From: Paracoccus aminovorans
GTDB taxonomy: Bacteria > Pseudomonadota > Alphaproteobacteria > Rhodobacterales > Rhodobacteraceae
Direction of reading: 5' to 3'
Assembly (NCBI RefSeq): GCF_900005615.1
Contig: NZ_LN832559.1
Span: 1,518,837-1,582,836 of the forward strand
Length of the DNA: 64,000 bases
The notes under the pieces were generated by a model that saw nothing but the letters and a program-made list of their open reading frames with translations, was not told where the DNA came from and ran no database searches. Made by a program: the position numbers and the translations under genes. This document shows positions 9,910 through 18,611 of the stretch, one piece after another (within the stretch, counting starts at the first letter, position 1; the number at the start of each line of letters is the position of its first letter).

Positions 9910-11879
9910 CTGCTGAGCGCGCCCTGCGCCTTGGCCAGCAGGCGGATTGCCGGACCGGCGCGGGTGCCGAATTCGGGATCGGTCAGGCGGGCAACGGCGG
10001 TCTCGGGCGGGCAGGGCAGGCCGGTTTGCGGGTCGAAATAGCGCGGATAGGCGATCAGCGCGCCATGGATCAGCGCGGGCAGGTCGACCCGGGCCTGCCG
10101 GCGCGCCGGCACCGGCCCCAGGTCGCGGGTCAGCCCCCAGCCGGCATAGAAGGGCGCGCCCAGCGTAGTGACCGGCAGGCCGCGTAGCAGCGCCTCGAAG
10201 CCGAGCGTCGAGGTCATGGTCCAGACCTCGTCCACCTGCGCCATCAGCGCATCCGCCCCCACGTTGCGGGCGGTGACATCGGCCAGGCGGCGCAGGTCCG
10301 GCTCGGCGATCAGCCCGGGACGCAGCCCGGCCTCGACATCGGGGTGCGGCTTGTAGACCAGCACCGCCTCGGGGTTTTCGGCTCGCACCCGCTCCAGCAG
10401 CGCAAGATTCGTGCGCTCGGCGCCGGCGCCGAGGCGGATCGAGGCGTCGTCCTCGACCTGGCCCGGAACCAGGATGCGCTGGCCCGGCGGCAGGTCGGGC
10501 GGCGGACCGGCAAGGTTGTATTTGGTGATGCCCGCCTCGGTCAGCATCCGGGCCAGCGCCAGGGCGCGGTCGCGGCCGCCGGGCGGCAGCGGCTCGGCCA
10601 TCAGCCGCTCGAACCGGCTTTCGCGGCTGGGATCGTAATAGATGCCGAGGTCGTCGGCGACCAGCGACAGCGGCGGCACCAGCGCGGCGCCCAGGCCCCG
10701 AGAACGGACGAAGCCATCCTCGACCCGCAGCGCGCTCCGCACGGCATCGGCGCGGTTGGCCCAGGCCAGGGTGACCTCGGGCCGGGGCCGCGCGGTGAAG
10801 CGCACGCCCTTGCCGCTGCCGAAAAAACGCGCGACCAGGGGGCGTTTCCACAGCCGGATGCCATAGGCCAGATGGCCGTCCCGGTCCTGGCGCCAGGCGC
10901 GGGCCTCGGCCTCGATCTGGTTCATGGCTCCGTCGAAATCGGTCAGCCGGTCCAGGCAGGGATCGTACCAGACCGGCGCGCGCAGGTGGCTGGCCGCGAA
11001 CAGCGCCTCGACCGGGGCCGGGCCCCGGCGTGGAAAGCGGTGCTCGTCCTCGGACAGCCCCCAGCCGGCGTAGAAGGGCCGGCCGAAGATCCGGGGGCGG
11101 TGACCGGCCAGAATCGCCTCGTATCCCAGCTGCGAGGACCAGGCATAGACCCGTGCCGCGCTGCGCAGCAGCCGCCAGGGCGACAGCGCGGTGTCGCAGA
11201 TCGTTTCGCCGGGACGCAGGTCGGCGGCGGTGAAATGGCCGGGACGCAGGCCGGCGGCGGTCTCGGGGTGGGTGCGGATCACCAGCGGCAGGCCGGGGTT
11301 TTCGTCCCTGGCGGCAGAGAGCATGGCCAGGAACTCGGCCCGTCCGGCGCCCAGCAGCGAGGCATCGCCACGCGTCTGATCAATGACCAGCACATGGCCG
11401 GACGGTGGCGGCGCAAGGCCGGGCAGATGCGCATTGTATTTCGACAGGTCGGCGGCGATCAGCCGGGCGATCCCCGTCCGCGCCGCGTCATGCAAGTCGG
11501 CGGTCGCGGGCTCCCGGACCAGGGTTTCGATCAGCGAGGGGGTTTCGGGGTCGAAATGCAGCCCGACCGGATCGAGGATCAGGCCGACGGGTCCGCGGCG
11601 GCCGACCGGGCCGCGGACGCGGCCGGGCAGGACCGAGCGTAGGAAGGCGTCCTCGACATGCAGCAGCCGCGCGCCGCGTCGCGCGGCGACGGCGCGGCCG
11701 CGCCAGGCGGTCGGGCTGTTGCCCCAAAGGCCGACATGGTCGCCGGGACCCGGCAGGCCCAGCCGCGGCGCCCAGCCGGCCAGTTCCAGGATCCGGCGCA
11801 AGCGCGGGCGGGTGAAGAAGCCGCCGTTGAATACGAAAAGCCGCCGGGGATCCCCGGCGGCCTTGTTGTCGAGACCCAT
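9885..11879 (-). CDS. kpsC: capsule polysaccharide beta-Kdo transferase KpsC
   Basis: This 664-residue protein consists of two glycosyltransferase halves, as in KpsC/LipA. KpsC extends the poly-Kdo linker between lipid and group 2-type capsules. The N-terminal half (about 10-320) has VLVIDQTRGDASLLG and AWSSQLGYEAILAGHRPRIF. The C-terminal half (about 345-650) repeats the pattern with ILVPGQVEDDASIRLG, VYKPHPDVEAGLRPG and TMTSTLGFEALLRGLPVTT, plus FYAGWGL in both halves. It lies on the strand opposite to the rib genes, 4 bases from the export lipoprotein gene, and forms a three-gene capsule block with kpsS. The family identity is clear; the exact capsule is unknown. Confidence 0.9.
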   Translation of the reverse strand: MGLDNKAAGDPRRLFVFNGGFFTRPRLRRILELAGWAPRLGLPGPGDHVGLWGNSPTAWRGRAVAARRGARLLHVEDAFLRSVLPGRVRGPVGRRGPVGLILDPVGLHFDPETPSLIETLVREPATADLHDAARTGIARLIAADLSKYNAHLPGLAPPPSGHVLVIDQTRGDASLLGAGRAEFLAMLSAARDENPGLPLVIRTHPETAAGLRPGHFTAADLRPGETICDTALSPWRLLRSAARVYAWSSQLGYEAILAGHRPRIFGRPFYAGWGLSEDEHRFPRRGPAPVEALFAASHLRAPVWYDPCLDRLTDFDGAMNQIEAEARAWRQDRDGHLAYGIRLWKRPLVARFFGSGKGVRFTARPRPEVTLAWANRADAVRSALRVEDGFVRSRGLGAALVPPLSLVADDLGIYYDPSRESRFERLMAEPLPPGGRDRALALARMLTEAGITKYNLAGPPPDLPPGQRILVPGQVEDDASIRLGAGAERTNLALLERVRAENPEAVLVYKPHPDVEAGLRPGLIAEPDLRRLADVTARNVGADALMAQVDEVWTMTSTLGFEALLRGLPVTTLGAPFYAGWGLTRDLGPVPARRQARVDLPALIHGALIAYPRYFDPQTGLPCPPETAVARLTDPEFGTRAGPAIRLLAKAQGALSSYAWLWRR

Positions 11880-11883
11880 GCGT

Positions 11884-13062
11884 CTACCGGAACGCGCCGT
11901 CAGCGGTGCCCAATTGGGTGACGGGCGTCAGGATGGCGCTGAGGGTTTTCTGCCATTGCACGAAGGGCGCCTCGGTCACATAGACGGTGTCGCCGTCGCG
12001 GATGACGAAGTCGCGCGCCAGGAACATGCCGTCAGGCCGGGTCAGATCCAGCACATAGGCGACGCGCTGGTTGCCGTAGATGTCGTTCCGGCCCAGCACG
12101 GCGCGGGCGACCGACTGCGGCTCGTCGCGCAGGACGAAGACGCCCTTGGGGTCGGCCAGCGTGGTGCTGAGCCCGCCGACCATGGCCACCGCCTCGATGG
12201 CATTGATCTGATCGTTGCCGAGCGGCACCTTGGTCTGGCCGCCCAGCGCGCCCAGCGCGGTGAAGCTGCGTTCGTCCTCTTCGACCAGGATCACGTCGCC
12301 GGGGCGCAGCGCGATGTCGTTGCGGGCGTTCGAGTAAAGGTCGCGCAGCCAGACCTTGCCGCTGGAATTGCCGCGCTTGACGGTCACGACCGCGACCTCG
12401 GGCTCGATCGAGACGCCGCCCGCCTTGGACAGCATCGAGGACAGCGTGCGGGTCGGACGCTCGATCGGGAATACCCCTTGGGCGTTCACCTTGCCCATGA
12501 CCGAGACCGTGGCGCCATCGCCGGCGACGCGGGTGACCATGACCTGCGGGTCGGGGGTCTGGCTTTCCAGCTTCTGGGTGATGATGCGGCGCAGCTCGTC
12601 GGGGCTGTTGCCCGCGGCCCGGATGCGACCGGCATAGGGCACGAAGATATAGCCCTGGCTGTCCACCTGCAGCTGCTGCAGCTGGGTCGAGCTTTGCCCC
12701 ATCGAGGCCAGGAGCCCGTCGTCGACGTTTTCCCAGATCGACAGGCCCAGCACGTCGCCCGGGCGCACCTCGTCGGCGCCGACCTGGCCGGCGGCGCGGA
12801 AATCCGACGAGAAACCGTAGGCCGGCGAATAGTTCGCGGCCCGGTTCACCCGGTCGTCCACATGCACGATATGGGTGCTGCCGCCCTTCTCGACCGAACC
12901 CGAGATGATCTGACCCTTGGTGGGACCCGAGCGCGGCAAGCCGCAGGCGGAGACCAGCAGGACCGCACCGAGAATCGCCACCCGCGCCACGCGAGAGGTC
13001 AGAAAACGCGGCCGAAAACCGGCCATACTGCCCGGATGGGTCGAAAAACTCACTTCGGTCAA
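11884..13062 (-). CDS. outer-membrane polysaccharide export lipoprotein (Wza/KpsD/CtrA type)
   Basis: This ~392-residue outer-membrane exporter subunit would pass capsule across the outer membrane. The signal peptide ends in a lipobox, LLVSACG, with the lipidated Cys about 40 residues in. The Poly_export domain follows (RPGDVLGLSIWENVDDGL, then GYIFVPYAGRIRAAG), then SLBB-type repeats (VSVMGKVNAQGVFPIERP and later IRDGDTVYVTEAP). Three starts are possible: GTG at 13080, TTG at 13062 and ATG at 13026. I chose TTG because AGGAGT lies six bases before it; this is uncertain. It sits between kpsC and kpsS. No kpsE, kpsM or kpsT genes are in the window. Confidence 0.85.
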   Translation of the reverse strand: MTEVSFSTHPGSMAGFRPRFLTSRVARVAILGAVLLVSACGLPRSGPTKGQIISGSVEKGGSTHIVHVDDRVNRAANYSPAYGFSSDFRAAGQVGADEVRPGDVLGLSIWENVDDGLLASMGQSSTQLQQLQVDSQGYIFVPYAGRIRAAGNSPDELRRIITQKLESQTPDPQVMVTRVAGDGATVSVMGKVNAQGVFPIERPTRTLSSMLSKAGGVSIEPEVAVVTVKRGNSSGKVWLRDLYSNARNDIALRPGDVILVEEDERSFTALGALGGQTKVPLGNDQINAIEAVAMVGGLSTTLADPKGVFVLRDEPQSVARAVLGRNDIYGNQRVAYVLDLTRPDGMFLARDFVIRDGDTVYVTEAPFVQWQKTLSAILTPVTQLGTADGAFR

Positions 13063-13159
13063 ACTGTTACTCCTGTCCACTCGCGCGATTCCCGCATCGC
13101 CACCGTCTTTCGCGGCACGTTATCCCAGCAGGCCCGGGTTTTCCATGGTTTTGGCGGGC

Positions 13160-14557
13160 TCACTCGTCCTTGTCGCCCATCTGTTGCCGATATTTGCCGC
13201 GTCCGGCGAAAAGCGCCTGGTAAGGGTCCTCGGGGGCCAGCATCATGTCCACCACGATGCGCAGCGCGTGGCTGCGCGAACGCGAGGCGTAATAGCCGCC
13301 GGGCACCTGGCTGCTTTCCAGCAGGAAGTCGCGATAGCGGCGATAGGCCATGGCCTTGGGCGGGCGCGGGTCGTGCAGGAAATCCGCGAGGCTCTGGTCA
13401 GAGACCAGCCCGGGCTTGTCGAAGACCGCGCGGCCCATGGCCTTGACCGGCAGGCCCCGCCAAAGCGCCTGCTGCGCCGCGGTCGAATTCACCGTCACTG
13501 CCGCGCGGGCTTGGTTCATCAACCGCGCCAGCTTGCCGCCGCGCACGAAATGAACCCGATCCTCGATCCCCAGGCTGCGGGCCTTGTCCAGGATGGCCTG
13601 GCGAATGCCGCCGCGCCCGTCCTCGAGCGGGTGGGCCTTGAAGACGATGCGATGATGCCGCGGCGCCGAGCGGGCAAATTCGGTCAGCACCTCGTCGGTG
13701 AATTCCGCCATGCGGCTGTAGGGGGAATGCGCGACGAAATTCGAATCGTGTTCGAGCTGCATCAGCACCAGCACATAGGGAAAGCCGCCGCGGCGGACGG
13801 CATCGCCCTCGCGCTTGCGGGCCAGCGCGTCGAAGGGGGTAAGCAGGAAGCGGCGCAGGTTCAGCCGGAACTCCTGGAACACGCCGATCTGGCGGTGCGT
13901 GCGATAGCCCGGGTAGCAGCGGTTCGCCGTCAGCACGAAGAAATGGTAGAGCGCGCCGTAGAACTTGTGCTGGCGCATGTCGCCCCAATGCGCGGGCGGC
14001 CGGTTCATCTCGCCCATGCGGTTGCGCAGGGCGTTGCGCATCTCGCGCAGGGGGATGCGCATCAGCGCGGAATGGCCGTTCGAGCCGCCGCGCTCATAGG
14101 TGATCCAGAAGGGGCGCAGATAGCCTTCCTCGAAGACATGCATCACCAGGTCGTAATGCTGGGCGGCATCGCGGGCGGCGGCATGGATCGGCCGCACGTC
14201 GCCGTAGAGCACGATGTCGGTCACGCCCTTTTCGGCGATGATGCGGTCCAGATGCTCGGGCCAGTCCTCGGGCGCGCCGGCGTGGCGGATCAACCGTTCC
14301 TTGTCGGACCAGAAGAATTCGTCGCCGGCGTTGAAGCTGACGCGCCAGACCTGCGCCCCGGTGTCGCTGAGCAGCCGGCCGACGCGATCGAAGAAGGGGC
14401 CATGCGGACCCTGCAGCATCAAAAACACCCGCTTGGCCGCGGGCAATGCGGCAGTGGCCGCCACCGGCGCCAGCCGCTGGCCGGCGGCGCGAGGTGTCTG
14501 GGCGTCCTGCATGCGCGGGGGATGCGCGGTTGCGCGGGCGGTGCGGGTTCCGGTCAT
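13160..14557 (-). CDS. kpsS: capsule polysaccharide beta-Kdo transferase KpsS
   Basis: This ~465-residue protein matches KpsS, which starts the poly-Kdo linker on lyso-phosphatidylglycerol for group 2-type capsules. Recognisable parts are RVFLMLQGPHGPFFDRVGRL near the start, FNAGDEFFW, LYGDVRPIH, FEEGYLRPFWIT, VLMQLEHDSN, FKAHPLEDGRGG and VNSTAAQQALWRGLPV. The ATG at 14557 is used; an upstream TTG at 14587 is in frame, and the first ~45 residues are poorly conserved, so the true start is unsure. It is first in the antisense capsule block kpsS-export lipoprotein-kpsC set into the riboflavin cluster. Confidence 0.87.
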   Translation of the reverse strand: MTGTRTARATAHPPRMQDAQTPRAAGQRLAPVAATAALPAAKRVFLMLQGPHGPFFDRVGRLLSDTGAQVWRVSFNAGDEFFWSDKERLIRHAGAPEDWPEHLDRIIAEKGVTDIVLYGDVRPIHAAARDAAQHYDLVMHVFEEGYLRPFWITYERGGSNGHSALMRIPLREMRNALRNRMGEMNRPPAHWGDMRQHKFYGALYHFFVLTANRCYPGYRTHRQIGVFQEFRLNLRRFLLTPFDALARKREGDAVRRGGFPYVLVLMQLEHDSNFVAHSPYSRMAEFTDEVLTEFARSAPRHHRIVFKAHPLEDGRGGIRQAILDKARSLGIEDRVHFVRGGKLARLMNQARAAVTVNSTAAQQALWRGLPVKAMGRAVFDKPGLVSDQSLADFLHDPRPPKAMAYRRYRDFLLESSQVPGGYYASRSRSHALRIVVDMMLAPEDPYQALFAGRGKYRQQMGDKDE

Positions 14558-14789
14558 GGTTTCGAGCCGTTCGGGCCTTGGTTGCAAAAAGGGACGGGCT
14601 TTCGACTTGTCGCAACAGGCGGCACCGCGCCACCGAGAACATTCACACTTCCTGATTGCATGAAAACCCCGCCGCTGTCACGGGCTTTCCCGAATCTGCC
14701 TTAACGTCCGTTAACCCCTGTTGCGCCTTTGCTTGAAGATCGCGCGGCAAGGCTCTAGTTCTCTGGCAGCAGAAAGCAAGGGGGCATCC

Positions 14790-15383
14790 ATGTTTACCGG
14801 CATCATCACGGACATCGGCGAAGTTTCGCGCGTCGAGATGCGCGGCGACATGCGGGCGCGGATCGCCTGCCACTACGACATGGCCGGGGTCGAACTGGGC
14901 GCCTCGATCGCCTGCGACGGCGTCTGCCTGACCGTGGTCGAGAAGGGGCCGGACTGGTTCGACGTGGACATCTCGGCCGAGACGCTGTCCAAGACCAACA
15001 TCGGCGCCAACGGCTGGGCGGCAGGCAAGCGGCTGAACCTGGAACGCGCGCTGCGCGTCGGCGACGAACTGGGCGGGCATATCGTCTCGGGGCATGTGGA
15101 CGGCGTGGCCGTGATCGAGGACATGCGCGACGAGGGCGACAGCACCCGCATCACCTTCCGCGCCCCCGAGACGCTGGCGCGCTTCATCGCGCCCAAGGGT
15201 TCGGTGGCGCTGAACGGCACCTCGCTGACGGTGAACGAGGTCGAGGGCGCGCGGTTCGGCATCAACGTCATCCCGCATACCCAGGCGGTCACCACCTGGG
15301 GCGCGGCACGGCCGGGCGATGCGGTGAACCTGGAGATCGACACGCTGGCGCGCTATGTCGCGCGCCTGGCCGAGGCCGGCTGA
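14790..15383 (+). CDS. ribE: riboflavin synthase, alpha chain
   Basis: This 197-residue enzyme dismutates two 6,7-dimethyl-8-ribityllumazines to riboflavin. It has the canonical MFTGIITDIGEV start and two lumazine-binding repeats: the first to about residue 95 (IACDGVCLTVVEKG), the second from about 98 (GGHIVSGHVDGVAVI, then LNGTSLTVNEVEGARFGINVIPHT). The ATG at 14790 is chosen for the family start; an in-frame upstream ATG at 14721 would add an unlikely leader. A GCAAGGGGG stretch lies upstream. I looked for an FMN riboswitch here and did not find one. Confidence 0.94.
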   Translation: MFTGIITDIGEVSRVEMRGDMRARIACHYDMAGVELGASIACDGVCLTVVEKGPDWFDVDISAETLSKTNIGANGWAAGKRLNLERALRVGDELGGHIVSGHVDGVAVIEDMRDEGDSTRITFRAPETLARFIAPKGSVALNGTSLTVNEVEGARFGINVIPHTQAVTTWGAARPGDAVNLEIDTLARYVARLAEAG

Positions 15384-15614
15384 TGGGTGGCCGCGACGCG
15401 GGGTCGCGGGTGTTTGGCCGGCCGGGACTTGCGCCAGGGGCGCGGGCGGTGCAGAGCGGCATGCGGCCTCGCCCCAGGGCCGCGGCCCGGCCGCAGGCGC
15501 GGGCCGGGAAGGCGATGCCGGCGTCCCGCGGGGCTGGATGCCGACGGGAAATCACGATGGCTGGCGGCGGGGCGGGTTGCCCCGGCGCGCAGCGGTTCTT
15601 TGCAGGAGTTGCGG
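15384..15614. other. 231-base spacer between ribE and ribBX, no gene seen
   Basis: Very GC-rich spacer. It stays open in the ribBX frame from 15387, but the codon choice and sequence look non-coding, and ribBX has its own ATG with GCAGGAG at 15602. I see no RFN (FMN riboswitch) core and no terminator with a T run. Confidence 0.5.
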
Positions 15615-16733
15615 ATGCAGTATGACAAGCCGGGTACGGTCGAGCGGGACTGGTCGAGCGCCATTTCCCCGACCGAGGAGATCATCAACGAGGCCCGCAA
15701 CGGCCGCATGTTCATCCTGGTCGACCACGAGGATCGCGAGAACGAGGGCGATCTGGTGATCCCCGCGCAGATGGCGACGCCCGACGCGGTCAACTTCATG
15801 GCCACCCACGGTCGTGGTCTGATCTGCCTGTCGATGCCCGGGGCCCGTATCGACGCGCTGGGGCTGCCGCTGATGAGCTCCAAGAACACCAGCCGCCACG
15901 AGACCGCCTTCACCATGTCCATCGAGGCCCGCGAGGGGGTGACGACCGGGATCTCGGCCCATGACCGCGCCCATACCATCGCGGTCGCCATCGATCCGAC
16001 CAAGGGCGCCGCCGACATCGCGACGCCCGGCCATATCTTCCCGCTGCGCGCGCGCGAAGGCGGGGTGCTGGTCCGCGCCGGCCATACCGAGGCGGCGGTG
16101 GACATCTCGCGCCTGGCCGGGCTGAACCCGGCGGGGGTGATCTGCGAGATCATGAACGAGGACGGCACCATGGCCCGGCTGCCCGACCTGGTCGCCTTCG
16201 CCCAGAAGCACGGGCTGAAGATCGGCACCATCAGCGACCTGATCGCCTATCGCCGCCGCCACGACAACCTGATCGCCGAACGCGGCCAGCGCGCCGTCCA
16301 CTCGGTCCATGGCGGCGACTGGATGATGCGCATCTTCGCCGACGAGACCACGGCTGCGGAGCATATCGTGCTGACCAAGGGCGACCTGAACGCGCCCGGG
16401 CCGGTGCTGGTGCGGATGCACGTCCTGGACCCGCTGCACGACGTGCTGGGCATCGGCCGGGAAGAGGCGGGGACGCTGGACGCCGCGATGGAGGTCATCG
16501 CCGGCGAGGGCAGGGGGGTGGTGGTGCTGTTCCGCGACCTCGAGCCGCGGCTGCCGCGCCAGGACGAGGTGTCGTCGCATGTGATCCGGCAATACGGGCT
16601 GGGGGCGCAGATCCTGTCGGCGTTGGGACTGTCGGAACTGGTGGTGCTGACGAATTCGCCGCCGATGAAGGTCGTCGGACTTGACGCCTACGGGCTTTCG
16701 ATCCATTCCACCCGTCCGATTCCCAAAGGATGA
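15615..16733 (+). CDS. ribB: 3,4-dihydroxy-2-butanone-4-phosphate synthase fused to a degenerate GTP cyclohydrolase II half (RibBX)
   Basis: This 372-residue protein has a complete DHBP synthase domain (about 18-215), which makes the four-carbon unit for riboflavin: FILVDHEDRENEGDLVIPAQ, the RHETAFTMSIEAREGVTTGISAHDRA stretch, and HIFPLRAREGGVLVRAGHTEA. The second half has the shape of GTP cyclohydrolase II, but the zinc site is gone: where the family has RVHSxC and CDCG, this reads VLVRMHVLDPLHDVLG with no cysteines. This is the RibBX variant described for proteobacteria, so GTP cyclohydrolase II activity is not expected. ATG at 15615 with GCAGGAG upstream. It is followed by ribH. Confidence 0.92.
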   Translation: MQYDKPGTVERDWSSAISPTEEIINEARNGRMFILVDHEDRENEGDLVIPAQMATPDAVNFMATHGRGLICLSMPGARIDALGLPLMSSKNTSRHETAFTMSIEAREGVTTGISAHDRAHTIAVAIDPTKGAADIATPGHIFPLRAREGGVLVRAGHTEAAVDISRLAGLNPAGVICEIMNEDGTMARLPDLVAFAQKHGLKIGTISDLIAYRRRHDNLIAERGQRAVHSVHGGDWMMRIFADETTAAEHIVLTKGDLNAPGPVLVRMHVLDPLHDVLGIGREEAGTLDAAMEVIAGEGRGVVVLFRDLEPRLPRQDEVSSHVIRQYGLGAQILSALGLSELVVLTNSPPMKVVGLDAYGLSIHSTRPIPKG

Positions 16734-16737
16734 CGCA

Positions 16738-17286
16738 ATGGCCGCCAGCATCGAACATTATCAACTGCCGCTGCCCCGCATGGATGGCGCGCGGCTGTTG
16801 ATCGTCGTCGCGCCCTATTACCGCCAGATCGCCGACGGGCTGATCGCCGGCGCGCGGCGGGTCGCGGCCGAGGCTGGCGCCAAGGCCGACCTGGTGGAGG
16901 TCCCCGGCGCGCTGGAGGTGCCGACCGCCATCGCCCTGGCTGCGGCGCGGGGGCTCTACGACGGCTATGTCGCCCTGGGCTGCGTGATCCGGGGCGAGAC
17001 CACGCATTACGACACGGTCTGCAACGACAGCTCGCGCGGCATCGCCCTGCTGGGCCTGCAGGGCCATTGCATCGGCAACGGCATCCTGACGGTCGAGAAT
17101 TACGAACAGGCCGCGGTCCGCGCCGATCCCGACGGCCAGAACAAGGGCGGCGGCGCCGCGGCGGCGGCGCTGCACCTGGTGGCGCTGAAACGCGGCTGGG
17201 CCGCGCAATCGCCGCGCGCGGATGCCGAGGCGCCGCGCGACGCGATCCGGCTGGCCGGCGAGATCGAAGGGCCGGAGGGCGCATGA
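16738..17286 (+). CDS. ribH: 6,7-dimethyl-8-ribityllumazine synthase
   Basis: This 182-residue enzyme joins the ribityl pyrimidine and the butanone phosphate to form lumazine, the substrate of ribE. Family motifs are LIVVAPYYRQIADGLIAGA, VEVPGALEVPTAIALA, ALGCVIRGETTHYDTVC and GNGILTVENYEQA; His in GETTHYD is the catalytic acid/base. The C-terminus is longer than in short RibH forms. Its stop overlaps the nusB start (ATGA at 17283-17286), a sign of translational coupling. It begins 4 bases after the ribBX stop. Confidence 0.95.
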   Translation: MAASIEHYQLPLPRMDGARLLIVVAPYYRQIADGLIAGARRVAAEAGAKADLVEVPGALEVPTAIALAAARGLYDGYVALGCVIRGETTHYDTVCNDSSRGIALLGLQGHCIGNGILTVENYEQAAVRADPDGQNKGGGAAAAALHLVALKRGWAAQSPRADAEAPRDAIRLAGEIEGPEGA

Positions 17287-17786
17287 GCAAGGCGGGCGAC
17301 AAGCGGACTGCGGGCAACCGTGAAGCACGGCAGGCGCGGACTGCGGCGGCGCGTCTTTATGCCGTGCAGGCGCTGTTCCAGATGGAGGCGGCCGGCCAAT
17401 CGGCCGACCGCGTGCAGCGCGAGTTCCTGAACTGGCGCATCGGCCGCGAGGGCGAGGACGAGGACATGGTCTCGGCCCAGGCCGATGATGCGCTGTTCGC
17501 CCGCATCGTCGACGATGCCGTGGCCTGGCAGGCGCGGATCGACCAGATGACCGACCGGGCGCTGGTGGCGAAATGGCCGATCGACCGCATCGACCCCGTG
17601 CTGCGCTCGGTCTTTCGCGCTGCGGGGGCCGAGCTGGTGACGCAGAAGACGCCGCCCAAGGTGGTCATCACCGAATACGTCCGCCTGGCGCAGGCTTTCT
17701 TCGCCGAGGGGCGCGAGGCGAAATTCGTGAACGCCGTGCTCGATCACATGGCGCGCGAGGCGCGGCCCGAGGCGTTCCAGGCGTAA
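17283..17786 (+). CDS. nusB: transcription antitermination protein NusB
   Basis: This 167-residue RNA-binding protein works with NusE (S10) at boxA in rRNA antitermination. Family features are ARLYAVQALFQME near residue 23, WPIDRIDPVLRSVFRAAGAEL in the middle and the VVITEYVRLAQAFF-EGREAKFVNAVLDHMA end. The N-terminal basic extension (MSKAGDKRTAGNREARQ) is common in alphaproteobacteria. The ribH-nusB pairing is widespread. No clear terminator follows it. Confidence 0.95.
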   Translation: MSKAGDKRTAGNREARQARTAAARLYAVQALFQMEAAGQSADRVQREFLNWRIGREGEDEDMVSAQADDALFARIVDDAVAWQARIDQMTDRALVAKWPIDRIDPVLRSVFRAAGAELVTQKTPPKVVITEYVRLAQAFFAEGREAKFVNAVLDHMAREARPEAFQA

Positions 17787-17888
17787 TGCCGCCTGTCCCC
17801 GGGGCATTGTGACGCGGCGAGACTTTTTCGCTTCGGCAAAGCCGGCGCCGGGTCTAGGATGACGCCGTTCGTCACCTCGGGGAAGCAG

Positions 17889-18194
17889 ATGCCGCAGCTC
17901 GTCCGGCTTTACATCGTCAGCATCGCCGTCGGCTTTGCCCTGGCGCTGGCCTTCACCGCCTTGCTGCTGGCGATGGATGTCGCCGGGTTGCGCCACCTGG
18001 TCGGGGCCACGCGCGGCGGCTGGATCGCGGTGCTGATGCTGGTGGTCTTTCACACCGTGCTGTTCTCTGGCGTGCAATTCGGCATCCGCATCATGCTGAT
18101 GGCCAGCGACGGCGGCGCCGGCGGCGGCCTGCGACAGCGGATTCGCCGCAAAGCCGCGTCCGCGCCGGCTCTGGTTCCGGCACGCCCGCGCTGA
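17889..18194 (+). CDS. small two-helix membrane protein of unknown function
   Basis: About 101 residues. Two strongly hydrophobic segments are visible, YIVSIAVGFALALAFTALLL and GWIAVLMLVVFHTVLFSGV, followed by a basic, low-complexity tail (RQRIRRKAA). Similar small proteins with this two-helix plan and a FGI-(R/A)-IM ending occur in Rhodobacteraceae as I recall, without assigned function. The ATG at 17889 (MPQLVRLY) fits the conserved start; an ATG at 17859 would add ten residues. It stands alone after nusB. Confidence 0.6.
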   Translation: MPQLVRLYIVSIAVGFALALAFTALLLAMDVAGLRHLVGATRGGWIAVLMLVVFHTVLFSGVQFGIRIMLMASDGGAGGGLRQRIRRKAASAPALVPARPR

Positions 18195-18611
18195 CCCCTT
18201 TTCCGGTCTGACATTTTTGCGCCAGCACTGTGGACATGGGGCAACATATCCGATCGGCCGGCGGCGAAAATTCGCTGCCGCTTTTTTGAGCAGCGACCGT
18301 CTTCCATACAACTGTTACGGTTCGGTCATCTTTCGTGAGCGCGACGGTGCCAAGTTACCTGCTGATGTTTCTGCAAAAACCTTTACACAACCTTAACAGG
18401 ATTTGGTTTCATCACGATTTGCCCCTGTCGCTTTTCCGCCGATGCGTGGGTTCCCTGGGGTTTTCACGTTTTTGAGAGATCGGACCAGTTTTTTTGGACC
18501 CCTTTATCCACAAGCGCCAGGGTTCTACCTCTGGGCCAGCAGAGATGCTCGCGGTGCCGGAAGGCCGGCGCCACGGACACGGAACACGGTTCGAGAAAAG
18601 GACTGATAAAG
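18195..18611. other. 417-base intergenic region, probable long leader/promoter of the DUF481 gene
   Basis: No convincing gene. The DNA is less GC-rich than its surroundings and has several T-rich tracts (for example TTTTTTTGG near 18490 and ACACAACCTTAACAGG near 18386), as expected for a strong promoter with an untranslated leader. The downstream gene has GAAAAGGACTGATAAAG before its ATG. I could not single out a reliable -35/-10 pair. Confidence 0.45.

Noticed and set aside
14640..15614. Possible FMN riboswitch upstream of ribE or ribBX
   Set aside because: The conserved RFN core (AGGGG...GGCGGTGAAATTCC-type elements) is not present in either spacer.
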